In this document: positions 1-7,084 of the stretch, one piece after another
How the letters are laid out: every line of letters starts with the position of its first letter
Position numbering within the stretch: position 1 is the first letter of the stretch
Source: Betaproteobacteria bacterium
Lineage (GTDB): Bacteria > Pseudomonadota > Gammaproteobacteria > Burkholderiales > SG8-41
DNA: 41,568 nt
Assembly: GCA_016199545.1 (NCBI GenBank)
Contig: JACQGN010000066.1
Span: 1 to 41,568 of the forward strand
Direction of reading: 5' to 3'
Position numbers and translations under genes: made by a program
Notes under the pieces: model-generated
Database searches by the model: none
The model's input: only the letters and a program-made list of their open reading frames with translations
Told to the model about the DNA's origin: nothing

Positions 1-86
1 CTGCGGTGCGCACCAGCACGCTCGAGGCCGCCAAACGCATTGCAACGGAAGTCGAGAGACTCACGAATCTGGCGGCGTATCGTTAG
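1..86 (+). CDS. C-terminal fragment of an unknown protein
   Basis: An open frame enters from the left edge (codons from base 3) and stops at TAG 84-86, giving 27 residues that end in VERLTNLAAYR. The helical, charged ending resembles that of the next plus-strand gene, which ends ELDRYANLNRYR, so the two may be tandem paralogues or belong to one locus. The start lies outside the window and no function can be assigned. Confidence 0.5.
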   Translation, partial: AVRTSTLEAAKRIATEVERLTNLAAYR

Positions 87-478
87 CGACTCGCGCGCGC
101 CGCGAGATTGCTTCCTCGGCTGCACTGCCTCGCAAACACAACAAGGGCGCCCGTTGCGGCATGCTGCCGGCCGCAAGCTTGCCCCTCGCCCAAATCACCC
201 CCTGACTACCCTTGGGGCACGGTGCCGCCCCAGGCACTTCCCTCCTTTAGAAGTAAGCACTGGCTTCACGAAGCACGAGTCCGCTGAAATGGTACAACTC
301 GTTGAATAAACGTAGTTGTTTATTATTCTTTCGGCAAACCTGCGGCGTCCGCCGGATGGTATCGTGGCACTTTTCTGGATTGCCACAGGCCAAAGCTTCA
401 TGCGATGCATGATCCGGGCAGTGTTTCCCGAACGCTAGCCCCGGTATCTATGTCATGTTTCGTTTTTACAACAATGGC
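87..478. other. Intergenic stretch without a convincing gene
   Basis: This stretch of about 390 bases has short ORFs in several frames but none with a good ribosome binding site or recognisable protein. It is more AT-rich toward the right (around 300-330 and 450-500). Its left end holds a half copy of a dispersed repeat (96-143), and its right end runs into the promoter of the next gene. Confidence 0.5.
96..143. repeat. Half copy of a dispersed palindromic repeat
   Basis: The segment matches, with gaps, the right half of the repeat at 8901-8999. Both share CCGCGAG, TTGCTTC, TCG and CCTCGCAA in the same order. Elements with TTGCTTCGTCGC and CCTCGCAATGACG ends are common non-coding palindromic repeats in many bacteria. 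Only one half is visible here, so this is probably a degraded copy. Confidence 0.4.
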
Positions 479-508
479 TTGCGATACTTTTTTAATCTGG
501 TGTATAAC
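479..508 (+). promoter_or_regulatory. Possible sigma-70 promoter for the 535 gene
   Basis: TTGCGA (479-484) and TATAAC (503-508) are separated by 18 bases and lie in a locally AT-rich stretch just upstream of a strong ribosome binding site (AGGAGGT, 523-529) and ATG 535. The match is reasonable but was judged by eye only. Confidence 0.4.
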
Positions 509-534
509 ATAGGCCATAGAACAGGAGGTCAGCC

Positions 535-1233
535 ATGATCATCTCCGGATTCAGGGCGAAAGCGCTTCTGGTGGCGCTGGTGACGCTTACGGGCGGTTCG
601 GCATTTGGCTACTGGAGTTATATCGGTTACCAGCAGCGTGAACAACGCGAGTTGCGCAATGAGGTCGCGGCTCTCGTACAGGATACGGCCGTACGGTTGC
701 GCGCGGGTCTTGCGAGCCAGCCCGGTGGAATCAACCCGGATAACCCGGAGGCGCTGCGCTCGCTCTATGATCATGCCGTCATGGTCGACGGGCACCTGAA
801 GAAGTTTCGCAATCTGGATGTTTCCAGCCTCGCCCATTTCGGGGATGCCGCGGACGATTACCTGCTGACCAGCCGTGAGATCCTGCTGCGGCGCGCCTCC
901 ACCCAGAGATACCGACTCAAGATCGCGGACGACCTCCGGAGCTTGCGCAAACACATGCGCACGGACAACGCCACCGGTGCGTGGATCACCGCAGCGGTAC
1001 GCGCCAAGGAGCAGGTCGACGAAGTCTATCGCGACTACCGCATGGCCAGCACCGCCCTGCGAGAACTGCTCCAGTCGTTCCCCGCCGCGCAGGCGAAGAT
1101 CGCGCCTCACGTCGACGCGGCGCTGCTGATCGATGACAGCCTCGTGAACGATACGCACCAGCGCATCATGGTGGCGACGCAGAACACGGAGCGGGAACTC
1201 GACCGCTACGCCAATCTGAACCGCTACCGCTAG
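535..1233 (+). CDS. Membrane-anchored periplasmic protein of unknown function
   Basis: The product has 232 residues. The ATG has an ideal AGGAGGT site six bases upstream. An N-terminal hydrophobic segment (about residues 8-27) should act as an uncleaved anchor or signal peptide. The rest is charged and strongly helical, with repeated Arg/Glu/Leu patterns that suggest a helical bundle or coiled coil facing the periplasm. No enzyme motif is visible. The general shape recalls the sensory region of a chemoreceptor or histidine kinase without the cytoplasmic part, but that is only a resemblance. Its last residues resemble the end of the gene fragment upstream. A hairpin begins at its TAG stop codon. 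Confidence 0.75.
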   Translation: MIISGFRAKALLVALVTLTGGSAFGYWSYIGYQQREQRELRNEVAALVQDTAVRLRAGLASQPGGINPDNPEALRSLYDHAVMVDGHLKKFRNLDVSSLAHFGDAADDYLLTSREILLRRASTQRYRLKIADDLRSLRKHMRTDNATGAWITAAVRAKEQVDEVYRDYRMASTALRELLQSFPAAQAKIAPHVDAALLIDDSLVNDTHQRIMVATQNTERELDRYANLNRYR

Positions 1234-1265
1234 GATTTTGCCGGACCGGCGTCCGACAAAATCCT
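1232..1265 (+). terminator. 3' hairpin starting at the stop codon (family member H1)
   Basis: Bases 1232-1245 pair with 1252-1265 (14 positions, one C-A mismatch at 1241/1256) around a 6-base loop. The left arm includes the last two bases of the TAG stop of the preceding gene. The ends are TAGGA and TCCTTG. There is no clear T-tract, so intrinsic termination is not certain. It shares its layout with the hairpins at 3674-3707 and 20351-20384. Confidence 0.5.
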
Positions 1266-1363
1266 TGAGCAAGACCGCCGGCTGGACTGCAACGAAAAAG
1301 AACCCCGCAAGCCGCTCGCGCACGAACTGATCGCGGTCACGTTCATCGCGGGCCTGCCTCCCG

Positions 1364-1957
1364 TCAGCGCCCGGAATGGGTGCTGAATTCTGCATCGAGC
1401 CCCGGGTCGAACTTGCCGTCGATCAGCACGTAGAGCATGCGCACGGGTTTGCCGGAGCGGTTGCTCCACGCGTGATTGGTGCCGCGCTGGATGACGACGT
1501 CCCCAGTGCGCAGCACCACTTCGGTGTCGTCCAGCAGCATGTGAATCTCGCCGTCGAGCACGACGGCGTAATCAACGGTCTCGGTGCGGTGCATGAGCGG
1601 ATGGCGCCCGCCACGTCCGTACGTCGACGCGGCTTCGCTGCCCTGGTTGCGAAACGCTTCGCGGGCCTGCTCCGGCGTCAGGTTGCGGATCGCATCGGTC
1701 TCGGGAGCCACCTCCGAAATCCGGAACACGGTGCCCATCGGGGCGGGATGGACATGCCGCGGCCCCGTGGTGGGATCGGGTTCGTCTTTTTTCAGAATGA
1801 CCGGCGCCGCGCTGGTGCGCCAGAGATCGACTGATACATGTCCCGGGCGCAGCGGGTTGGTGCGCACCGTCGGCGCCAAACCGTCGGTTATCACGACCGC
1901 CTTGCCCTTGTCATCGTGCCCGGTCACGACGCGCCGGATCTTTCCTGGTTCTGCCAT
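1364..1957 (-). CDS. Cupin-domain protein
   Basis: The product has 197 residues and starts at ATG 1957 with an AAAGGAGA site. The C-terminal half carries a small beta-barrel cupin: HRTETVDYAVVLDGE matches motif 1, and GDVVIQRGTNHAWSN matches motif 2, with histidines and a glutamate fit for metal binding. The N-terminal part includes a HVHPAP stretch and may be a degenerate first cupin. Proteins of this type are often small-molecule oxygenases, isomerases or binding proteins in aromatic or sugar-acid catabolism. It lies 51 bases downstream of the SDR gene on the same strand and is probably co-transcribed with it. The substrate is unknown. Confidence 0.85.
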   Translation of the reverse strand: MAEPGKIRRVVTGHDDKGKAVVITDGLAPTVRTNPLRPGHVSVDLWRTSAAPVILKKDEPDPTTGPRHVHPAPMGTVFRISEVAPETDAIRNLTPEQAREAFRNQGSEAASTYGRGGRHPLMHRTETVDYAVVLDGEIHMLLDDTEVVLRTGDVVIQRGTNHAWSNRSGKPVRMLYVLIDGKFDPGLDAEFSTHSGR

Positions 1958-2008
1958 GTTCTCTCCTTTGCTGATGAGTGGCTACGGATGAAATTCTGCC
2001 TCGATTAT

Positions 2009-2800
2009 TTACAGCACCGAGCGCACGAGGCCGCCATCGACCCGGATGGTGGTGCCGGTGATGTAGCTCGATTTCCCCGACGCGAGGAACGCGACCAGGT
2101 TCGCGAGTTCTCTCGGTTCGCCAATGCGACCGATGGCGGTCTCCTGCGCCCGTTCCGCCAGCGCCCGCTCCAGCGAAATGCCCAGTTCGTTCGCGCGCGC
2201 GGTCACGTTTCCGAGCATGCGCTCGCTCTTGAGCGACCCCGGACACACGTTGTTGACGAGGATGCCGTCGCGCCCCACTTCGTCGGCCAGACTCTTGGCG
2301 AACGCCACCACGCCCATGCGGGTCGCGCCCGAGAGCGCGAGGTTGGGTATGGGTTGATACACGGTGCTCGCGAGAATATTGATGATGCGCCCGCCTCCCT
2401 GTCGCTTCATATGGGGAATGGCCTCCCTCGACATGCGCGCGAAGAACAGGAGCGAGCGCTGGACGGCAGTCGCCCATTGCTCCTCGGTCGCGTTCCACGA
2501 CTTGGCGAGCGGCGGCCCGCCCGAATTGCTCACCAGCACGTCGAGACGCCCGAAGCGCCCGATCGCGGCCGCGATGAGATTCCGGATCGTGTCGTGGCTC
2601 TCCAGGTCGCCGGCGAAAACATCGACCTCGGCCGGGGCTTTTCGGCGTATCTCCTCCGCGGCGCGTTCGAGGTCGGCCCGCGAGCGGCTGCACATCATCA
2701 CCCGCATGCCTTCTTCCGCCAGTACTTCCGCGCACGCCCGCCCCAATCCCTTGCTCGCACCACCGACCACCGCCACCTTGTCGCGCAATTCCAGATCCAT
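2009..2800 (-). CDS. SDR-family protein with altered catalytic residues
   Basis: The product has 263 residues. I start it at ATG 2800, which has a GAGAGGAG site; an upstream in-frame ATG at 2869 adds 23 residues unlike the family. The N-terminus has the Rossmann signature GGASKGLG (13-20), and SNSGG replaces the usual NNAG. The normal Tyr-x-x-x-Lys pair is absent: alignment on the following FAKSLA helix puts Ser157 and Arg161 in those positions. The rest (VNNVCPG, ITGTTIRVDGG) is typical SDR. A 3-oxoacyl-ACP-reductase-like SDR subgroup lacking the standard catalytic residues is known. The activity is therefore uncertain although the fold is clear. The cupin gene follows in the same operon. 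Confidence 0.85.
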   Translation of the reverse strand: MDLELRDKVAVVGGASKGLGRACAEVLAEEGMRVMMCSRSRADLERAAEEIRRKAPAEVDVFAGDLESHDTIRNLIAAAIGRFGRLDVLVSNSGGPPLAKSWNATEEQWATAVQRSLLFFARMSREAIPHMKRQGGGRIINILASTVYQPIPNLALSGATRMGVVAFAKSLADEVGRDGILVNNVCPGSLKSERMLGNVTARANELGISLERALAERAQETAIGRIGEPRELANLVAFLASGKSSYITGTTIRVDGGLVRSVL

Positions 2801-2959
2801 GGCACACTCCTCTCGCTGCCGGACTCGGCCAGACACCATGCTAGCAGTCCAACGGCTGGTTGTCCGCACGACGCCGCTTGACGCTCAACTTGACGCGGTG
2901 ACATCATCGCTCCCGCGATCGCGCAGATGCGCGGACTTTTCTCACCGTAGGGAGCCTTC

Positions 2960-3370
2960 ATGAACGAGTACAAGAAACGATTCAAGCGCGGCTACGACGT
3001 ATTGAAGAAGATGGGCCGGGAAAACCTGATGCTCGACCAGAAAAAACTCCTCCCGGACATGTACGACATCTCCGTGGGACACCTGTTCGGCGACATCTGG
3101 GGGCGTCCCGGGCTGAGCCTGCGCGACCGGCAGCTGGTGACGCTCGCCGCGAATATCGCGCTGGCGCGCCCCAGCGGCAACTATTCGCACTACCGCAGCG
3201 CGAAGCACATCGGCATCTCGCAGCGGGAGATCTGCGAAGTGATCCTGCAGGTCGGCCACTACGCTGGCTGGCCGACGCTCTCGCACGCGGTGCGGCAGTA
3301 CAACGAGGTGCTCAAGGAAGAGGCCGACCTCAAGCAAGGCAAGCGCAAACGCCGGCCCCTGCTGGTCTGA
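2960..3370 (+). CDS. Carboxymuconolactone decarboxylase-like protein
   Basis: The product has 136 residues and starts at ATG 2960 behind a TAGGGAG site. The central LSLRDRQLVTLAANIALARP followed by ISQREICEVILQVGHYAGWPTLSHAV is the all-helical CMD/AhpD-type fold. It has no CxxC, so it is the PcaC-like rather than the AhpD peroxidase-like type. The C-terminal tail is basic (KQGKRKRRP). Such proteins act in ring-cleavage pathways or as subunits of unknown role. It is transcribed divergently from the SDR-cupin pair, and the 159-base gap should hold both promoters. Confidence 0.85.
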   Translation: MNEYKKRFKRGYDVLKKMGRENLMLDQKKLLPDMYDISVGHLFGDIWGRPGLSLRDRQLVTLAANIALARPSGNYSHYRSAKHIGISQREICEVILQVGHYAGWPTLSHAVRQYNEVLKEEADLKQGKRKRRPLLV

Positions 3371-3383
3371 GAGTTCCCCGATC

Positions 3384-3554
3384 GTGTCCGAACACGCGCG
3401 CGCTGCGGCGCGCCCATCATTTCTCGCGCTCGCCGACCGCTTCGATCCGCGGCGCGTCATCCAGGCGGGCATGATGTTCTTTATCGTCGCCTCGCTCGGC
3501 TGGGGCCTGCTGGCATTCACCATGCGTTCCGCGCGCCGCGCGGCGGCGCGATAG
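3384..3554 (+). CDS. Possible small one-helix membrane protein
   Basis: An open frame from GTG 3384 to TAG 3552-3554 gives 56 residues. Residues about 35-52 (MMFFIVASLGWGLLAFTM) form one convincing transmembrane helix, flanked by arginines on both sides. It starts 13 bases after the CMD-like gene and could be translationally coupled, although no strong ribosome binding site is visible. It may also be the remnant of a larger membrane protein. No family was recognised. Confidence 0.4.
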   Translation: MSEHARAAARPSFLALADRFDPRRVIQAGMMFFIVASLGWGLLAFTMRSARRAAAR

Positions 3555-3569
3555 ACAAAGAAGAAATCG

Positions 3570-3650
3570 ATGAAACCGGGAATCGCCTGGATGACGCTGT
3601 GCGTTCACACGCTGGCGGGCGCGGCGGCGCCATTGTCCTCGTCATATTGA
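3570..3650 (+). CDS. Very short ORF resembling a signal peptide
   Basis: ATG 3570 to TGA 3648-3650 encodes 26 residues with a basic start, a hydrophobic centre and small residues (AGAAAP), like a secretory signal that stops early. AAGAAA precedes the ATG at short distance. It may be a decayed secreted-protein gene or chance. Confidence 0.2.
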   Translation: MKPGIAWMTLCVHTLAGAAAPLSSSY

Positions 3651-3673
3651 AACGGCACGGGGAATATTCATTA

Positions 3674-3707
3674 AGGAATTTGGCGGAGCGAAGCCCGCCA
3701 AATTCCT
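3674..3707 (-). terminator. 3' hairpin overlapping a stop codon (family member H2)
   Basis: A perfect 13-bp stem pairs 3674-3686 with 3695-3707 around an 8-base loop. On the minus strand it begins at the TAG stop (3708-3706) of the secreted-protein gene and runs TAGGA...TCCTTA. The loop can close further as GC-GAA-GC on the plus strand. No T-tract follows. It may serve as a 3' end or stabiliser for that gene. Confidence 0.5.
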
Positions 3708-4392
3708 AACGCTGCGGGATGCGGATGTCGCGCAGCACCAGTCCCGCGAGCCCCAGATAGCGATCGAAGTCTTCGACCGGCGTAAAGAGGTTGATGCGCA
3801 CGCCCAGCGCCGGATCGCCCGGATGGCGCATGAAGACGATGACCGACGAGAACGGGCCGTTCTTGTCGGGTATGTTGACCTCACGCACGCCGAACTGACC
3901 GCCCGGAAGACGCAGCAGCGCCACCGCGTAGCGCGGCTCCTGGCGCCGCCGCGCGAGCGCGTGCTGGCGCACCTGATCCCAGAACTGCTCGCGGACATTG
4001 TCCCAGCCGCCGGCCTGGTCGAGGGAGACGGCACTCACCACGAAACCGACCTCGCCGTTGGGATGAAACAGACGCGTGCGCCGCCCGTCGTCGAAACCCC
4101 GCCATCCGAGCGGCACGGGAACGAGCACCCGCGCCGCGCCCGAACCGACGAGAGCGTGGCGCTCGAATACCTGCACCGCGCGCACCGGAAAACCCAGTTT
4201 CTTTTCGAGCAACTGCCTGTTTTCGGGACGCTCGGGATCGAGGCTGGTCGCATCCTGGCTCACGGCGTAGGCCGCGTACGCGCCCACCGGCAGCTTGTCC
4301 TCGACCGGGAGGTCCTGCGCCGCCGCTGGCGGGGCTGCCGCCAGCCCGGCAGCAAGCAGCGCGCGGAGAAGAACGGGAGGGCATTGCACCAT
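3706..4392 (-). CDS. Secreted protein of unknown function
   Basis: The product has 228 residues. I start it at ATG 4392, where the protein opens with a clean signal peptide (residues 1 to about 25, ending PPAAA); a longer in-frame start at 4569 has no signal-like beginning. GAGG lies upstream. The mature protein alternates beta-rich stretches (ARVLVPVPLGWRGF, GEVGFVVSAVSLD) with short charged segments and has no cysteines for disulfides. No family was recognised; a periplasmic role is inferred from the signal only. It is divergent from the Sm-like secreted protein, with a 261-base shared upstream region. Confidence 0.65.
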   Translation of the reverse strand: MVQCPPVLLRALLAAGLAAAPPAAAQDLPVEDKLPVGAYAAYAVSQDATSLDPERPENRQLLEKKLGFPVRAVQVFERHALVGSGAARVLVPVPLGWRGFDDGRRTRLFHPNGEVGFVVSAVSLDQAGGWDNVREQFWDQVRQHALARRRQEPRYAVALLRLPGGQFGVREVNIPDKNGPFSSVIVFMRHPGDPALGVRINLFTPVEDFDRYLGLAGLVLRDIRIPQR

Positions 4393-4653
4393 GTTTTCGC
4401 CTCGGTTGGGGTTGCGGGCAGTCCGCGCGGCTTGATCGCCGGTTCCCAAGCTTAGCCGTCCCCGTTTGTCGGCACAACCTTGGTCCACGGCATATCGCGG
4501 CAGGTGCCCGGCAAAGACCAACCGAAAATTCAACGCGCGGACGTTGCCGTAGCGCCAGTCTCCGGTCAAGCTGCTAAACTTCGAGGCTCCGGGGCGATGT
4601 TTTCAACCGGGGCGCCCCGCGTCCACAACCTTTTCAGGAGGGGGGAAAGGAAC

Positions 4654-4947
4654 ATGCGCAACGTCATCTCTGCCACGTTGTTGGGTCTGACGCTCGCTGT
4701 GACCGCGCACACGAGCGCCGCCCAGGAACTTAAGATCGGAGCGAACGACTCCGTGCAGTCGGTACTGGTGGCGCAAAAGGGCAAGCGTGTCACGGTGCGC
4801 GTGCGCTCGGGCCAGGAGTTCACCGGGATCATGCGTGATGCGACCGGGAAGCTGGTGCAACTGGGGGCGATCTCGGGGCGCGAGTTTTTTGACGCCGTCG
4901 TGCCGCTGGAGGCCATCGACGCGGTCCTCGTAAGAACCAAACAATAG
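4654..4947 (+). CDS. Secreted small protein with an Sm-like core
   Basis: The product has 97 residues. ATG 4654 has an AGGAGGGG site; the in-frame ATG at 4480 lacks one. Residues 1 to about 23 form a signal peptide. Residues about 43-93 (KGKRVTVRVRSGQEFTGIMRD, LVQLGAISGREFFDAVVPLEAIDAVLV) fit the five-strand Sm/Hfq-type barrel in spacing and pattern, with the Gly-rich turn and the terminal hydrophobic strand. Sm folds normally bind RNA in the cytoplasm, so an exported one probably binds something else or only assembles. The fold call is from pattern, not from a search. Confidence 0.7.
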   Translation: MRNVISATLLGLTLAVTAHTSAAQELKIGANDSVQSVLVAQKGKRVTVRVRSGQEFTGIMRDATGKLVQLGAISGREFFDAVVPLEAIDAVLVRTKQ

Positions 4948-5007
4948 TCGACGCTGCCGGGAGCACGCCGCCTCGCGCGCGGGCATCCGACTTACATGGA
5001 GACGTGT

Positions 5008-5685
5008 ATGAAATTCTTCCACCACCCGGTCTCGACCACGTGTCGGCCGATCATGCAATTCGCAGCCGAGGGCGGCATCACCCTCGACCTGCAAGTGGTC
5101 GATCTGTTCAAGGGAGAGCACCTGGGAGAAGCCTACGGCGCAGTCAACCCCAGCCAGCAGGTGCCGGTGCTGGAGGACGGTGATTTCCGCCTGACGGAAT
5201 CCTCGGCAATTCTCAAGTATCTCGCCGACAAGATCGACTCGCCCGCGTATCCCAAGGACCTGAAGCAGCGCGCCCGGGTGAACGAGCGCATGGACTGGTT
5301 CAACACCGGCCTGTATCGCGACTTGGGCTACGGACTGATCTACCCCCAGGTGCTCCCCCACCACAAGCGCGCCGACGACAAGGTGCGGGCGGCGGTGCTT
5401 GCGTGGGGCCGGGAAAAATCCAGGAACTGGCTGAAGATCCTCGATCAGGGGCTGATCGGCCCGCGCAATGCGTTCGTCTGCGGCGACGCCATCACGCTCG
5501 CCGACTATCTCGGCGCGGCGTATCTCACCGTGGGAGAGGTGATCCGTCTCGACTATTCGCCGTGGCCCAATGTCTGCCGCTGGCTCGCCACGATGAAAGC
5601 GCGGCCGAGCTGGGCCAAGGTCAATGAGGGTTTCTACACCTATTTCGTGGCGCCATACGCGAAGGCTCCGTTCGAAGGTCTTTGA
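5008..5685 (+). CDS. Glutathione S-transferase family protein
   Basis: The product has 225 residues. I prefer ATG 5008, with GGAG at 4998-5001, over the in-frame ATG 4996, which has no site. The N-terminal thioredoxin-like domain carries FFHHPVSTTCRPIMQF, the conserved cis-proline (VPVLEDGD) and the TESSAILKYLA glutathione-binding loop. The helical C-terminal domain has the N-capping/hydrophobic staple motif in DAITLADYLGAAY. It resembles theta/delta-type bacterial transferases. The substrate is unknown. The VOC gene follows 28 bases later and is likely co-transcribed. Confidence 0.9.
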   Translation: MKFFHHPVSTTCRPIMQFAAEGGITLDLQVVDLFKGEHLGEAYGAVNPSQQVPVLEDGDFRLTESSAILKYLADKIDSPAYPKDLKQRARVNERMDWFNTGLYRDLGYGLIYPQVLPHHKRADDKVRAAVLAWGREKSRNWLKILDQGLIGPRNAFVCGDAITLADYLGAAYLTVGEVIRLDYSPWPNVCRWLATMKARPSWAKVNEGFYTYFVAPYAKAPFEGL

Positions 5686-5713
5686 CCGCGTGGCGCACAC
5701 GGGAGAACCCGCC

Positions 5714-6193
5714 ATGATCCAGGGCCTTCACCATCACGCCATGCGTTGCCGCGATTCCGAAGAAACGCGCCGGTTCTACGAGGATTTCCTCGAGCTCAGG
5801 TTCGCGGAGGCGCTGGAGATCTTCGAAACGAAGTCCGGACGCAAAACGGCGACGCTGCACACCTTCTACGAAATGGGCGACGGCTCCTACCTCGCCTTCT
5901 TCGAGGCGCCCGACCTGCCGTTCGAGTTCAAGCCCCTGCACGACTTCGACCTGCACACCGCCCTGGAAGTGGACGAAGCGACTCTGAAGGCGATGTTCGA
6001 GAAGGGCAGGGCGCAAGGCATCGAGACGCGCGGCATCGTGGACCACGGTTTCATCGAATCGATCTATTTCCGCGACCCCAACGGCTACGTGGTCGAGCTC
6101 ACCGCGAAGAAAGAAGGCCACGCCGCGGCGATGGATCCGGCGTTAAACGGCGCCCGCGCCAAGCTCGCCCGCTGGCAGGCCGCGAAGCGCTAG
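5714..6193 (+). CDS. VOC-family (glyoxalase/ring-cleavage fold) protein
   Basis: The product has 159 residues and starts at ATG 5714 with GGGAG upstream; the in-frame start at 5624 overlaps the GST gene and is less likely. Two beta-alpha-beta-beta-beta modules are visible. Metal-ligand candidates sit at the usual places: His in LHHHAMRCRD, Glu in YLAFFEAP, His in FDLHTALEV, and Glu in NGYVVELTAKK. This set suits a divalent-metal dioxygenase, lyase or glyoxalase. The neighbouring GST may hint at a glutathione-linked substrate, but that is inference. Confidence 0.85.
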   Translation: MIQGLHHHAMRCRDSEETRRFYEDFLELRFAEALEIFETKSGRKTATLHTFYEMGDGSYLAFFEAPDLPFEFKPLHDFDLHTALEVDEATLKAMFEKGRAQGIETRGIVDHGFIESIYFRDPNGYVVELTAKKEGHAAAMDPALNGARAKLARWQAAKR

Positions 6194-6201
6194 TTTCCAG
6201 C

Positions 6202-7017
6202 TTACCTGAACGCCGGTTTTGCCTTCAGCGCATCGCTGGGATAGGCCCGCGGCGATTGCATCAGCTTCATGTTCACCATGGCCCGCGCCATCTCGACGGC
6301 GGCCGCAAAAGCGCCTATGAGGCGTATCTCCTGGTAACCCGCGGCATCGAGGCCCTGCCTCACTTCATCGAGGAAACACTGCTGGTGCGGAGAGCCGATG
6401 ATCACGGAGTCCACGCCCTCGTCCTCGATCGCCCGGATGAACTGATTCACGATGCTGCCCACGAACTCCTGTACTTCGGGACTGTTCATGCGCTCCTCTT
6501 TCCGGTACTTGCGCACGAGCGCCATGGTATAGGTTGACGAACGCGACACGTATCGCACGCTCGTCAGCTTGTGGTTCAGGCCGTAGAGTCGGGCATTGCG
6601 CCTGACGATCTGGGACTGGGCATCCGTCGTGGTCAGAACGGAAAACTTCTCACCCAGGAACGAGGCGATATGGAGAGCCGAGTGCACCGGGAAGGCGATC
6701 GGCAGCGTGGAAGCCGTCCGCGCGGCGAGGAATCCCGGTTCGATCCCCGCCTGCGTGATGATCGCATCGTACTTTCCCATCGCGCATACGGCCTGGACCC
6801 GCTTGACCACTCCCACCGCGATGTTCGCCACGACGACCTCGTCACGGGTCTCCCCTCCATGGTCCGTGGGTTCTCCTTCGTCGATATCGATCTCGACCCC
6901 GTCCAGTTGGCCTTTCGCTCTCAAACTGGAGATGAGTTCACGCATCATGAAGTGCCCTTCAGTAGGGCTGTAATTGACACCTGCTCGCTGGTACGGGGGG
7001 ATATCAACGAATCTCAA
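6202..7017 (-). CDS. Asp/Glu/hydantoin racemase-fold protein lacking the catalytic cysteines
   Basis: The product has 271 residues and starts at TTG 7017, supported by AGGAGA six bases upstream and by the family-like beginning. The fold is indicated by two repeated alpha/beta halves: DAIITQAGIEPGFLAAR (84-100) and VDSVIIGSPHQQ (202-213). Racemases of this superfamily have a catalytic Cys in each half at these places; here they are Ala/Gly and Ser. Two-base racemisation is thus unlikely, and a decarboxylase, isomerase or non-catalytic role is possible. It follows the UbiD gene by 67 bases on the same strand, suggesting one pathway. Confidence 0.75.
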   Translation of the reverse strand: MRFVDIPPYQRAGVNYSPTEGHFMMRELISSLRAKGQLDGVEIDIDEGEPTDHGGETRDEVVVANIAVGVVKRVQAVCAMGKYDAIITQAGIEPGFLAARTASTLPIAFPVHSALHIASFLGEKFSVLTTTDAQSQIVRRNARLYGLNHKLTSVRYVSRSSTYTMALVRKYRKEERMNSPEVQEFVGSIVNQFIRAIEDEGVDSVIIGSPHQQCFLDEVRQGLDAAGYQEIRLIGAFAAAVEMARAMVNMKLMQSPRAYPSDALKAKPAFR

Positions 7018-7084
7018 AGGGAGTCTCCTGTCGTGAATTGCCGGTTCGTGAAATCCAGCCGCCGGGAACGCGCGCGATTCCAGG

